Shown in pieces: positions 1-8,445 of a DNA stretch of 18,670 nucleotides; the first letter of the stretch is position 1; each line of letters opens with the position of its first letter. Source of the stretch: Robiginitomaculum sp. GTDB taxonomy: Bacteria > Pseudomonadota > Alphaproteobacteria > Caulobacterales > Maricaulaceae. The DNA is taken from positions 1-18,670 of the forward strand of contig JALWUB010000278.1 of NCBI GenBank assembly GCA_026993275.1. Reading direction: 5' to 3'. Under the pieces are notes generated by a model that ran no database searches, was not told the DNA's origin, and worked only from the letters and a program-made list of their open reading frames with translations. The translations under genes were made by a program, and so were the position numbers.

Positions 1-1496
1 TGATCGCCTCGCTGAGCCTGTTTCCCCTGCTGGGCAAGGAGTTCATGCCCCAGTTGCAGGAAGGCTCGATCATGTGGCGGGTGACGTCCATCCCTTCCAC
101 GTCGCTGGACCAGTCGATCAAGATTTCCAAGGACATTGAAAATGCCCTGACCGCCTTTCCCGAGGTCGAGACCACGGTGGCGATGATCGGCCGGGCTGAA
201 AAGGGCGAAACCGCCGATGTCAACTACATGGAGATTTACACCGCCCTGAAACCGCAAAAGGAATGGCCGCAAAAACGCTCCTTCGAGGACCTGGCATCGG
301 AAATGCGCGAAAAACTCGAAGTGGTTGCGCCCACGGCGGTGATTGCCTTCACCCAGCCGATTCAGATGCGTGTCGAGGAGTTGATTTCCGGCGTGCGCGC
401 CACCCTGGCCGCCAAGCTCTATGGCCAGGACCTGAAAGAACTGGACCGCCTCAGCGAGGCGATCAAGAACGCCATTGCCGAAGTGCCGGGGGCGGCGGAC
501 CTGTCGCTGGAAGCCAATATCGGCAAGCCGCAAGTGCGTATCAGTGTCGATCGCGAAGCGCTGGCGCGTTATGGCATGAATGCCGATGACGTGCTGGAAC
601 TGGTGCGCACCGGCATTGGCAACGAGCCGGTCAGCACGCTGATTGACGGCGTCAAGCGCTTCGACATCACCGCGCGCCTCAATGACGCCTCCAGGGCTTC
701 GGTCCAGGCCATCGAAAACATCCCGCTGCGCAGCGGCACAGGCGCGATCGTGCCGCTCAAACGGGTGGCCAAGATCACCACGGCCGAAGGTTATTCCTTC
801 ATCCGGCGCGAGCAATTGCAGCGGTATGCGGTGATCCAGATGGACGTGCGCGGCCGCGACGTGGACGGCTTCGTGCAGGACGCCAATGCCGCCATTGCGC
901 AAAAGGTCGACATGCCGCCCGGCTACTGGATTGAATGGGGCGGTGCGTTCGAGAACCAGCAACGGGCTATGAAGAAACTGGCTGTCATCGTGCCGGTGAC
1001 GATTTTCTTCATCTTCGTGCTGCTGTACACGGCATTCAATTCCATGCGCTTTGCCGCACTGATCATCGCCAATGTGCCCTTTGCCACCATTGGCGGGCTG
1101 GTGGCGCTGTTTGTCAGCGGTCAGTATCTGTCGGTGCCCTCGGCAATTGGCTTCATTGCGGTCTTTGGCGTCGCCATGCTCAATGGCATCGTGCTGGTCA
1201 GCTTTATCAACGAGTTGCGCGAGAAGGGCCTGGACATTGGCGAGGCGGTGCGCAAAGGCGCCGAAATGCGCCTGCGCCCGGTGATGATGACCGCCAGTGT
1301 CGCCATTCTGGGGCTCATCCCCATGCTGCTGTCCAGCGGTGTCGGTGCCGAAACCCAGCGCCCGCTGGCTGCCGTGGTGGTCGGCGGGCTGATCACCTCC
1401 ACCTTGCTGACCCTGCTCTTGCTGCCGGTCATTTACGAGTGGATGGAAACCCGCATTGCACACAAGCTGAAAGCCAGAAGGGAGGCGCAGTCATGA
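1..1496 (+). CDS. czcA: CzcA/CusA-family heavy-metal efflux RND permease, C-terminal part (5' truncated by window)
   Basis: This is the inner-membrane pump subunit of a tripartite CzcCBA/CusCBA-type heavy-metal exporter, which drives cation efflux with the proton gradient. The frame is open from base 3, and the first residues read LFPLLGKEFMPQLQEGS, the family's signature at the start of the second periplasmic loop. About 498 of the usual 1030-1050 residues are present: periplasmic domain, then the second transmembrane bundle. Family motifs include ELISGVRATLAAKLYGQDL, GGAFENQQRAM, the VPFATIGG helix and GAETQRPLAAVVVGGLI near the end. The first half, with the proton-relay helix TM4, lies outside the window, so the metal (Zn/Co/Cd/Ni versus Cu/Ag) cannot be settled; the ISGVR region looks more CzcA-like than CusA-like. 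The stop codon overlaps the start of the next gene (ATGA), implying translational coupling. The family call is firm and the metal is not. Confidence 0.93.
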   Translation, partial: IASLSLFPLLGKEFMPQLQEGSIMWRVTSIPSTSLDQSIKISKDIENALTAFPEVETTVAMIGRAEKGETADVNYMEIYTALKPQKEWPQKRSFEDLASEMREKLEVVAPTAVIAFTQPIQMRVEELISGVRATLAAKLYGQDLKELDRLSEAIKNAIAEVPGAADLSLEANIGKPQVRISVDREALARYGMNADDVLELVRTGIGNEPVSTLIDGVKRFDITARLNDASRASVQAIENIPLRSGTGAIVPLKRVAKITTAEGYSFIRREQLQRYAVIQMDVRGRDVDGFVQDANAAIAQKVDMPPGYWIEWGGAFENQQRAMKKLAVIVPVTIFFIFVLLYTAFNSMRFAALIIANVPFATIGGLVALFVSGQYLSVPSAIGFIAVFGVAMLNGIVLVSFINELREKGLDIGEAVRKGAEMRLRPVMMTASVAILGLIPMLLSSGVGAETQRPLAAVVVGGLITSTLLTLLLLPVIYEWMETRIAHKLKARREAQS

Positions 1497-1801
1497 AGGA
1501 GATCAAGGCCTATATACACAGAAACAGGGCACCGGACGTGGTCCGGGCCCTGCGCAAGGCCAATCTGGGGCATTTTACCCTGGTCGATGTCAAGCAGGTT
1601 CTGCAAACCCTTGACCCGGCGGATCAGGAGTATTCGGCCGAATTTGGCGCCCGCGTCCTGACTGAGGTCAAGGTGGAACTGGTGTGCGCACCAGAGCATC
1701 TTGATGAAGCCGTGGCCCTGATCCGCGCCAATGCCAAGACCGGGCAGCCGGATTCAGGCTGCATCTATATCAGCGACATCTCCGCATGCCACCAGATCTG
1801 A
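1493..1801 (+). CDS. PII-like protein (PII-NG type) coupled to a metal RND pump
   Basis: A 102-residue protein starting MKEIKAYIHRN with the beta-alpha-beta ferredoxin-like pattern of PII signal proteins. It has VVRALRKANLGHFTLVDV in the first half, VKVELVCAPEHLDEAVALI in the second, and a TGQPDSGCIYISDI segment where PII proteins bind the nucleotide phosphates. The T-loop segment (about residues 38-52, TLDPADQEYSAEFG) is not the canonical GlnB/GlnK one and shows no obvious uridylylation tyrosine in the normal context. A PII subgroup (PII-NG) is known to sit beside CusABC/CzcABC heavy-metal efflux genes, and this gene fits: its ATG overlaps the czcA stop by 4 nt, with a purine-rich RBS (AAGGGAGG) inside the end of czcA. 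It probably senses nucleotide or metal state and modulates the pump. That role is inference; the family is well supported. Confidence 0.85.
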   Translation: MKEIKAYIHRNRAPDVVRALRKANLGHFTLVDVKQVLQTLDPADQEYSAEFGARVLTEVKVELVCAPEHLDEAVALIRANAKTGQPDSGCIYISDISACHQI

Positions 1802-1837
1802 GGCCATGAGGGCCGGGGTGCCGGACAGGAGCAAACG

Positions 1838-2120
1838 GGCTCCCGGGCACAGATATTTGGTGTCCAGATATTCCGCAATCCCTGGCGGCCGCCTTCGCGG
1901 CCAAGACCGGATTGCCTGATGCCGCCAAAGGGGGCGGTTCGGTGGGAATCATCCCGGTATTGAGCCCAACCATGCCCGCCTCTATGGCTTCGGCAATGCG
2001 AAAGGCGCGGTTGATATTGCGGGTAAAAAGACAGGAGGCGAGGCCAAAGGGCGTGTCATTGGCCATGGCGATAACGTCGTCATCGCACCAGCGCCCGCCG
2101 ATGAAGGCTCTCTATTTCAT
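1838..2120 (-). pseudogene. Remnant of NAD(P)-dependent succinate-semialdehyde dehydrogenase (gabD-like)
   Basis: Just 22 nt after the gabT stop, the minus strand reads ATG AAA TAG and then AFIGGRWCDD, the classic N-terminal motif of GabD-type aldehyde dehydrogenases. It continues at once into DDVIAMANDTPFGLA, which belongs near the C terminus, followed by NRAFRIAEAIEAGMVGLNTG and IPTEP. Some 370 codons in between, including the catalytic Cys/Glu core, are missing. After PTEP the frame slips at a C-run (about 1930) to PFGGIRQSGLGREGGRQ, then slips again (about 1880) to IAEYLDTKYLCPGA; each slip is consistent with a 1-nt loss. It is therefore an internally deleted gene with a nonsense codon (TAG at about 2112-2114) and two frameshifts. 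Its place directly behind gabT shows this was once a gabT-gabD pair. The product is certainly non-functional, and the semialdehyde from GabT must be oxidised by an enzyme encoded elsewhere. Confidence 0.85.
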
Positions 2121-2142
2121 AAGAGTGCGTGCGGTCACGGGC

Positions 2143-3426
2143 TTATATCTCCAGCGCCTTTTCAAGCATGTCCAGGCCCTCGTCCAGGGTTTCATCGCTG
2201 ATGGTGAGCGGATAGAGCAGGCGGATGGTTTCGCCCGACACACCGCAACTGAGCAGGATCAGGCCCTCGGCCAGCGCCTTGGCGGTGACCTTTTTGGCCG
2301 CCGCGCCATCGGGCGTGCTGCTGCCGCGCTCGCTGACCAGATCAAAGGCCACCATCGAGCCCGGCCCGCGCATGGCGTCCATGGGGCGCAGCGCCGGATT
2401 GGCGGCAAAGCCCGCAAGGCGTTCCTTCACCCGTTTGCCCAGCGCAACCGAGCGCGCCAGCAGGTTTTCCTCCTCGATCACCTCCAGCACTGCCAGCGCC
2501 GCCGCGCAGGCGACGGGCGAGCCCGCATAGGTGCCCCCCAGCCCGCCGGGATTGACGCTGTCCATCACTTCGGCCCGGCCAATGACCGCAGAGAGCGGAA
2601 AGCCGCCCGCGAGGGATTTGGCCGCTGTCATCAGGTCCGGCTTGACGCCGGTCTGCTCCATGGCAAAGAGCGTGCCGGTGCGGCCAAAGCCGGTCTGCAC
2701 CTCGTCGGCAATGAGCAGGATGCCATGGGCATCGCAGGTCTTGCGCAGAGCCTGCATCAGCTCTGGCGGCACCGCATGAAAGCCGCCCTCGCCCTGCACC
2801 GGCTCGATGATGATAGCTGCCACCTGCTCCGGGGCCAGATCGGCACGAAACAGATGGTTCAGGGCATTGAGGCTGGCCTCAACGTCCACGCCATAGCGCT
2901 CTATGGGGAAGGGCAGATGATAGACCCCGCCCGGCATGGGGCCAAAGGCGCCCTTGTAGGGCACCACCTTGCCGGTCAGGGCCATGGTCATCATGGTGCG
3001 CCCGTGAAAGCCGCCGCTAAAGGCGATGACGCCGGAGCGCCCGGTGGCGGCGCGGGCGATCTTGATGGCGTTCTCCACCGCTTCCGCGCCAGTGGAGAGC
3101 AGGATGCTTTTGGCCGCGCCGGCGATGGGGGCCAGGGCATTGAGGCGCTCGCACAGGGCCACATAGGGCTCATAGGCGGCGACCTGAAAGGCGCTGTGGG
3201 TCAGCCGCAGCATCTGCGCCTGCGCGGCGGCAATGATCTTGGGGTGGCAATGGCCGGTGTTGAGCACGGCAATGCCGCCGGCAAAATCGATATAGCGGCG
3301 GCCTTCAACGTCCCAGAGTTCGGCATTGTGCGCATGGTCCACAAAGATGGGTGCTGCCGTGGCCAGGCCTTTGGGCACGGCCAATTGCCGCCGTTCGACG
3401 AGAGACTCATTGGTTTTCATGGACAT
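2143..3426 (-). CDS. gabT: 4-aminobutyrate (omega-amino acid) aminotransferase, PLP class III
   Basis: This 427-residue, full-length class-III aminotransferase transfers the terminal amino group of GABA or a related omega-amino acid to 2-oxoglutarate, giving a semialdehyde and glutamate in the cytoplasm. Landmarks are STGAEAVENAIKIAR (phosphate-binding loop, about 111-125), FSGGFHGRT (136-144), IIEPVQGEGG with E208, IADEVQTGFGR with the pyridine-ring aspartate D241, and TAAKSLAGGFPL with the Schiff-base lysine K270. These spacings match E. coli GabT (E211, D239, K268). The start at 3426 lies 4 nt after the MFS stop; a second ATG two codons in is also possible. Translation is probably coupled to the MFS gene because only a weak GAGTGA precedes the start. 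A decayed gabD follows. The substrate could be GABA or another omega-amino acid such as 5-aminovalerate; the sequence alone does not decide. Confidence 0.92.
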   Translation of the reverse strand: MSMKTNESLVERRQLAVPKGLATAAPIFVDHAHNAELWDVEGRRYIDFAGGIAVLNTGHCHPKIIAAAQAQMLRLTHSAFQVAAYEPYVALCERLNALAPIAGAAKSILLSTGAEAVENAIKIARAATGRSGVIAFSGGFHGRTMMTMALTGKVVPYKGAFGPMPGGVYHLPFPIERYGVDVEASLNALNHLFRADLAPEQVAAIIIEPVQGEGGFHAVPPELMQALRKTCDAHGILLIADEVQTGFGRTGTLFAMEQTGVKPDLMTAAKSLAGGFPLSAVIGRAEVMDSVNPGGLGGTYAGSPVACAAALAVLEVIEEENLLARSVALGKRVKERLAGFAANPALRPMDAMRGPGSMVAFDLVSERGSSTPDGAAAKKVTAKALAEGLILLSCGVSGETIRLLYPLTISDETLDEGLDMLEKALEI

Positions 3427-3430
3427 TCAC

Positions 3431-4624
3431 TCACTGTGTCTGGTTGTTTTTCCCGGCGCTGATCCGGTCGAGATGCCAGGCCGGAAACAGCATCAGGATG
3501 CCCGACAGGGCGAGGCCGATGAGGGCCAGATTGATCAGCCCGCCAAAGCCCAGCCCCGCGTCCAGAACCTGCCCGGCGGCGAGCGGGCCAGAGGCCAGGC
3601 CCAGCTTGGAGACAAAGCCGCCCAGGGTCGATGTGCGCCCCGAAGGGTCAAACTCGGCGGTCATGCCAAAGAGATAGGCAATGGCCAGGCCCCAGGTGAT
3701 GCCGGTGCCGCAATTGGCCACCAGATAGGCCCAGGGCGCAGCGCTGAGGTGAAACAGCGCGGTCCCGGCCAGGGTCAGGGCCATGCTGATGGCCAGCGGC
3801 CAGAAACGGCCAAAACGCAACCCGATGACCATCACCACCAGCGGCCCAAACAGCGCAATCCAGGTGGCCAGGCCCAGCGCCATGCTGACATAATTGGTGC
3901 CCAGCCCGTAATGCCGTCCAAGCCGGATGATGAAGGCCAGAAGCCCCATATTGGCCATTTGAAAGAGAAAGATGGCGCCCAGTGTCTGCATCAGCGGACG
4001 GGTTTCAATCTTGTGGTTTCTGGCCAGGGGCCGGTGCACCCGCTCTGGCGGATAGGCATCCAGAAAAGGCACCATGAGCAGGGTCGCCAGGCTGAAAGCC
4101 GCGAGCGCCAAAAACAGCGCCTTGGTGCCAAAAACCGGCACCAGCCGGGGCAGGAACATCACCCCCAGCCCGCCCAGACCGAATTGCACGAACAGGAGCA
4201 TGCCAAAGGTGCGGTCGGGGATTTTGGTGCGGGCAATGACGGCAAAGGCGGTGCCCACCAAAAAGCCGCCCACCAGCCCGTGCCCGAAGCGCAAGGGCAG
4301 CAGCACCGCTGCCGAGCGGACAAAAATGGATGCCAGATCGAGGCTGATCAGGCCAAGAAGCGCGCCCACGGCCAGAGGCCGCCAGGGCAGGCGCTTGACC
4401 ACGAAAAAGGCGGCCAGCGCCCCCAGCGCCGCGCCATAGATATTGGCCGAGCCGATATTGCCCGCGGCGCCTTCGCTGATGCCCATGCCGGTGACCAGGC
4501 CATCGACGATGGCCGACATGATGTTCACATAAAAGAGGCCCGCCGTGGCCAGAAAGGCCAGCAAGACAGCGGCCAGCAGGCCATCGGGCGGGGCCTTGGG
4601 CAGTGTGCCGAAAACCTTGCTCAT
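3431..4624 (-). CDS. MFS transporter, 12-TM, catabolic operon member
   Basis: A 397-residue major-facilitator protein with about 12 hydrophobic segments and a cytoplasmic loop in the middle (about 205-225, with ARNHKIETRP). The first half has the helix AAVLLAFLATAGLFYVNIM and a basic loop after TM2 (VVKRLPWRP). The second half includes MANMGLLAFIIRLGRHYGLG and ends with a short polar tail. It is an inner-membrane permease of unassigned MFS subfamily. Its start codon overlaps the stop of the upstream serine-hydrolase gene (ATGA), and gabT begins 4 nt after its stop, so all three are probably translated from one mRNA. The context suggests it imports the hydrolysis product, possibly an omega-amino acid, from the periplasm; export cannot be excluded. 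Fold and family are confident, the substrate is a guess. Confidence 0.85.
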   Translation of the reverse strand: MSKVFGTLPKAPPDGLLAAVLLAFLATAGLFYVNIMSAIVDGLVTGMGISEGAAGNIGSANIYGAALGALAAFFVVKRLPWRPLAVGALLGLISLDLASIFVRSAAVLLPLRFGHGLVGGFLVGTAFAVIARTKIPDRTFGMLLFVQFGLGGLGVMFLPRLVPVFGTKALFLALAAFSLATLLMVPFLDAYPPERVHRPLARNHKIETRPLMQTLGAIFLFQMANMGLLAFIIRLGRHYGLGTNYVSMALGLATWIALFGPLVVMVIGLRFGRFWPLAISMALTLAGTALFHLSAAPWAYLVANCGTGITWGLAIAYLFGMTAEFDPSGRTSTLGGFVSKLGLASGPLAAGQVLDAGLGFGGLINLALIGLALSGILMLFPAWHLDRISAGKNNQTQ

Positions 4625-6813
4625 GGTTTCGCTCCGCCGGGGAAGCGCCGGTAATGATCGGCGGCGATGACGGCCCTGGCCCAGGCATATTGGCCATTGT
4701 CGCTGACATAATAATAGGTCATGCCGTTGGGCATGAGCACCACCGAAATGCCCCCATAGCCGGACATGAAGGGCACCCAGAGCGGTTTTTTGCGCTTCAG
4801 CACCGGCCCGGCATTCCAGGCCCAGAAGCCATTGTTGTAGCGAAAGTCCTTGCCCGGCGCGGGCAGGCCCGGGTCGCTGGGGTCCTGTTGCAGGGCGGCG
4901 CTGAGGGCCGCCGCATCAAGCATGTCCACCCCGTCAATCCGGCCATGATCGTGATTGATGAAACGGGCAATTCTGGCCAGATCATCAGGCACAAAGCTCA
5001 GGCCCCAGCCGGTATAGGGCTGGGCTACCGCATCACGGGTGCGCCGGGTCTTGTAAGCCACCGGCGACAGGGCCAGCTTTTTCCAGATGGGCTTCACCAG
5101 CAAATCGCGGTAAATATCGGCGTCCGGCCCGGTTTGTTGACGCAGAAACGCCTGCATGGCCGTGCCCAGAATGTAATGATCGGTAGTGTGATAGACCCAT
5201 TGGGTGCCGGGTGGGCTCTTGGGCGGATAGAGGGTGCAGGCGCGTTCGATCTTTTGCTGGTGCGCGGGGACGATGAAGAAGCCATCGCGCACGGCGGCGT
5301 CCTCATCCTTTTCATCCTTTTTGGAGCGATAGCGCCCCGTGGCCATGTCCAGCACCTGGCCAAAATGGACACCCTTCCAGCCTGCCTTGGCGCAGGCGGG
5401 CACATAGTCCTCGATCAGGGCGCCGGAGGCCTCGGAATAGAGCTTTTGCAGGCGCATCATGCCCAGCCCGGCAAAGATGGATTTGGCCAGCGAATAGGAG
5501 GGAATAACCAGATTGCCGCAAAACGGGTAGGAACCATAGCGGGTCATGCAGCCGCCCCGGTAATGCACCCCGTCAATGATGACCCCGAAAACGCTCATGG
5601 CCTTGGGCGAAACATCCGATGGGGCCCCAAAGGCGCGCGCATCCAGCCCCGGGTGATCCTTGGCCAGGGCGCTGAGCGGGCGCACCGGCAGCCGCGCCGC
5701 CTGCTCGCGCCCATAGGCCGCGCGCACTCTGGCAGCGCTTTTGACCGGCCCCGGCGCATAACTGATCTGCCCGGTGCCCCACATGTCATATTGAAAATAG
5801 AGGCAGGTTTCAGACACGATCTGCCAGGCGGCGCGGCTGGTTTGCCCATCCGGCCTGAACAAAAAGCTGAGCACGCCATTATGGGTGCAATTGGCATTGC
5901 GCTCTTGCAGGGCAAAGGGAATGGCAGCACGCATGAAATCGCCATCGCCTGCTTCATGCCAGATGCGCCCCGGTTCGACAAATATGTCCCAGGCCTGGTT
6001 GTCGGTGCGGATCAGGCCGCGCCGGACGGGCACGATGCGATCGCCAATCTGCACAAAGTCCAGTGAAAAATCCGGCGGCGCCTTCAGGCCCTCGAGCGGA
6101 TCGTGCATGAAGCCAAAGCTGTCACGCAGCACCTTCATATGCGCTTCTGCGGGCGGCACATGAAAGGACAGCCGCCCGGCGAACCCGCCCTGTGCCGGCG
6201 CGGCATTGCGGGCCGGGGCATAGGCGCGCATGGGCACCGGCCGGGCCATGTCCGCATTGCCGGTCAAGAACCCGGCAGGCAGCGCCTGGCGCGGTGCTGG
6301 CCCGGCCTTGGCGGGGGCGGCCAGGGCTTCAATAGTGATGTTGTCGGCCCAGCAGGTGTGTTGGCGGCCCTTGCCAAGGCTGCGCAGGCGGATCAGCACG
6401 GGCGGCCCGCCGGTCTTGGCCAGGACGAGCACCGCGCGCCCCTGGTGCAGGGTCAGGCCATCATCCTGGCCCGGCGAAACCCACACAATGCGGCGCCAGC
6501 TTTTCCCTGAATCAGCAGACGCCTCGGCAATACAAGCCCCCTTTTTACCAAGCTTCTGCGCCGCCATGGCGGCCGATATGCGCACCCGCTCCGGCCCTTC
6601 GATCCTGAGGCCAATCAGCGCGCTGGCAGGTCCCGCCAGCCGCAGGGACACATTGCCCGCATAGGTGCTCAGGCTGACCGTGCCCTTGCCCATGGATTGC
6701 CAGCCATCGGCCTTGCCGTCCTGAAAATCCTCGCTGAACAGCACTTGCGCCGATGCCGGTGCCGCCAGGCCCAGCGCCCAAAGCACGGCACACACACAAA
6801 GACTCAGGCGCAT
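4621..6813 (-). CDS. Secreted SxxK serine hydrolase (beta-lactamase/NylB-like fold) with N-terminal extension
   Basis: A 730-residue protein with a clear Sec signal peptide (cleavage after about residue 22, ASA|Q) and no lipobox, so periplasmic or secreted. Residues about 23-165 look like a beta-rich jelly-roll or carbohydrate-binding-like module (FSEDFQDGKADGWQS near its start). A Pro/Ala-rich linker (about 165-210) and a domain of unknown type (about 210-400) follow. The hydrolase domain then shows SLAK (S441-x-x-K444), PPGTQWVYHTTDHYILG with Y541, and SGYGG (about 684-688). This is the Ser-Lys-Tyr set of class C beta-lactamases, EstB esterases and the 6-aminohexanoate-dimer hydrolase NylB. 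The Ser-to-Tyr spacing is 100 residues, against 103 in NylB (S112, Y215). It probably cleaves an amide or ester. Its start overlaps the sulfotransferase gene by 10 nt and its stop overlaps the MFS start. At 730 residues it is nearly twice the length of NylB. The substrate is unknown. Confidence 0.85.
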   Translation of the reverse strand: MRLSLCVCAVLWALGLAAPASAQVLFSEDFQDGKADGWQSMGKGTVSLSTYAGNVSLRLAGPASALIGLRIEGPERVRISAAMAAQKLGKKGACIAEASADSGKSWRRIVWVSPGQDDGLTLHQGRAVLVLAKTGGPPVLIRLRSLGKGRQHTCWADNITIEALAAPAKAGPAPRQALPAGFLTGNADMARPVPMRAYAPARNAAPAQGGFAGRLSFHVPPAEAHMKVLRDSFGFMHDPLEGLKAPPDFSLDFVQIGDRIVPVRRGLIRTDNQAWDIFVEPGRIWHEAGDGDFMRAAIPFALQERNANCTHNGVLSFLFRPDGQTSRAAWQIVSETCLYFQYDMWGTGQISYAPGPVKSAARVRAAYGREQAARLPVRPLSALAKDHPGLDARAFGAPSDVSPKAMSVFGVIIDGVHYRGGCMTRYGSYPFCGNLVIPSYSLAKSIFAGLGMMRLQKLYSEASGALIEDYVPACAKAGWKGVHFGQVLDMATGRYRSKKDEKDEDAAVRDGFFIVPAHQQKIERACTLYPPKSPPGTQWVYHTTDHYILGTAMQAFLRQQTGPDADIYRDLLVKPIWKKLALSPVAYKTRRTRDAVAQPYTGWGLSFVPDDLARIARFINHDHGRIDGVDMLDAAALSAALQQDPSDPGLPAPGKDFRYNNGFWAWNAGPVLKRKKPLWVPFMSGYGGISVVLMPNGMTYYYVSDNGQYAWARAVIAADHYRRFPGGAKP

Positions 6814-8423
6814 GGCACCCCTCCGTTTTCCAATACGGCGCGCAAGGGCTGCAGGGAAGCTTCATGGCGGCGCCACAAATCACGGGCCGAGCGGTAAATC
6901 GGCTGGCGCACCTGGGTGGCGCTGGCCGTGGCCGTGGGCGCGGCATTGCGGTGAAACTCAAGGCATTGCGGCTGCCATTCCAGTCCGCAATGGTCCAGAA
7001 TGGTGCGGCTGACCGCCTCCTGGTCGTCCACCAGGCGTTCATACGACACATCCAGTATGCGCGGCCCGAAAAGCGCGCGCCAATGGGCCATAAGGCGGTG
7101 ATAGGCCAGGTAATACCGGCCGATGTCCTCCAGGTCATAGGAGAACGGATAGCCCATGCGGAACAGGGTCTTGAACATGGCATAGCCCGACGCCAGCGGA
7201 TGGCGGTGCACATGGATGATGCGCGCCCCCGGCAGGGCCTTGGCGATCAAGCCAAGATAGAGATAATTGGCCGGGGTCTTGTCGATCAGAAAGGGCTCCG
7301 GCTCGCCATAGCCGCGCAAGGCCGCCCGGACTTGCGCGCCGAGCGCCGTCATATCGGCCGTGGCCGAGCGCGCAATCAGCTCCGCCTTGCTCCGCGCCGG
7401 AAAGCCCGCGCGGATGACCGCATAGGCAAAATCACTGACTTCACCGAGACTGGCGACCTCGCTGTGGCTGCTGAGGATGCGGTCCACCAGGGTGGTGCCG
7501 CTGCGCGGCAGGCCGAGCACGAAAACAGGCCCCGGCACGTTCTCGCCCGCCGGGGTGCTGTTCCACCAGTCCTGGTCAAATGTCCGGATGATGCTGTCTG
7601 CTGTGCGAACATCGTCTTCCACTTTATAGGCCAGCCGGGCCCTGCGCGCGGCCGCGCCTTTGGCAATGGCCGCATAAGAGCCGTCCCAGTCGCCCAGGTC
7701 CTCCAGTTCCTTGCCGAGCGCATAGCACAACGGCGTATAGGACTGGTGCTGCACAGGGGTTTTGGACAATTGCTGGCGGATGGCCGCAACATGGTTGCGC
7801 TCTGGCGTCTGCTTGCGCAGGCCCGCGCGGTTGTAATACGGATCGCCTTCTTCAGGGACGGCCCGCACAAGCTCGTCCAGCAGCGCTTCGGCCTCGCCGA
7901 TCTTGCCCACGGCAATGGCGGCACTGGCCAGCAGATAGCGATGGTTGAGCGAGGCCGGGTCCATGTCCCTGACCCGCCGGGCGCAGCGGTATGCCGCTGC
8001 ATGACGGCCCAGCTGGGTGTACAAGGCACAAAGCTGGTAAAGGCTTGGCAAGTCTGAGCAAGCGTCCTTCTCAATGGCGTTCAGGGCCTTGAGCGTGCCG
8101 GCAATATCGCCGGTATAAATGCCGCTTTCTGCCGCCACCAGGCGCACATCGAGGCGCCGCGGCGCCAGCGCCAGGGCCTTCCGGGCATGCGCCGCAGCAC
8201 CGTAAAAGTCATTTTGCCGCTGCGCCATGCGGGCCCGGTAAACCCAGGGGTCCGGGGCGAAGCTGTCCAGGCGTTCCATGGCCCGGCATGCCTGCTCCGC
8301 CTGGGCAAACTGGTGCCGGGCGATGGATGCACTCGCGTTTTGCCCCAGCCGCTCCATATCGGCAGCACCGGCATTTCCTGAACCTGGCGGCATGGCGGCG
8401 TCCATCTGTGCTTGAGCACGCAT
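6804..8423 (-). CDS. TPR-repeat sulfotransferase family protein
   Basis: A 539-residue protein. Residues about 30-290 are helical TPR-type repeats (WVYRARMAQRQNDFYGAAAH; YLLASAAIAVGKIGEAEALL). A PAPS-dependent sulfotransferase domain follows. FVLGLPRSGTTLVDRIL contains the 5'-phosphosulfate loop (about 305-311), FLIDKTPANYLYLGLI (about 378-393) is typical of the bacterial TPR-sulfotransferase family, and RIIHVHRHPLASGYAMFK (401-418) is the 3'-phosphate motif. The frame is open further upstream into the receptor gene. I chose ATG 8423, 22 nt after the receptor stop, because earlier codons would lie deep inside that gene and the homology needs none of them. Its 3' end overlaps the serine-hydrolase gene by 10 nt. 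In alphaproteobacteria such genes often follow TonB-dependent receptors, and their acceptors are mostly unknown. No signal peptide is seen, so it acts in the cytoplasm. Confidence 0.88.
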   Translation of the reverse strand: MRAQAQMDAAMPPGSGNAGAADMERLGQNASASIARHQFAQAEQACRAMERLDSFAPDPWVYRARMAQRQNDFYGAAAHARKALALAPRRLDVRLVAAESGIYTGDIAGTLKALNAIEKDACSDLPSLYQLCALYTQLGRHAAAYRCARRVRDMDPASLNHRYLLASAAIAVGKIGEAEALLDELVRAVPEEGDPYYNRAGLRKQTPERNHVAAIRQQLSKTPVQHQSYTPLCYALGKELEDLGDWDGSYAAIAKGAAARRARLAYKVEDDVRTADSIIRTFDQDWWNSTPAGENVPGPVFVLGLPRSGTTLVDRILSSHSEVASLGEVSDFAYAVIRAGFPARSKAELIARSATADMTALGAQVRAALRGYGEPEPFLIDKTPANYLYLGLIAKALPGARIIHVHRHPLASGYAMFKTLFRMGYPFSYDLEDIGRYYLAYHRLMAHWRALFGPRILDVSYERLVDDQEAVSRTILDHCGLEWQPQCLEFHRNAAPTATASATQVRQPIYRSARDLWRRHEASLQPLRAVLENGGVPCA

Positions 8424-8445
8424 CTTACACCACCATGGCCGCCGT

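Noticed and set aside
1912..4654. Long plus-strand open frames (516 and 442 codons) opposite gabT and the MFS gene
   Set aside because: They are antisense shadows in GC-rich DNA: low-complexity Gly/Gln/His/Arg-rich products with no family motif, while the minus-strand proteins have clear catalytic or membrane signatures.
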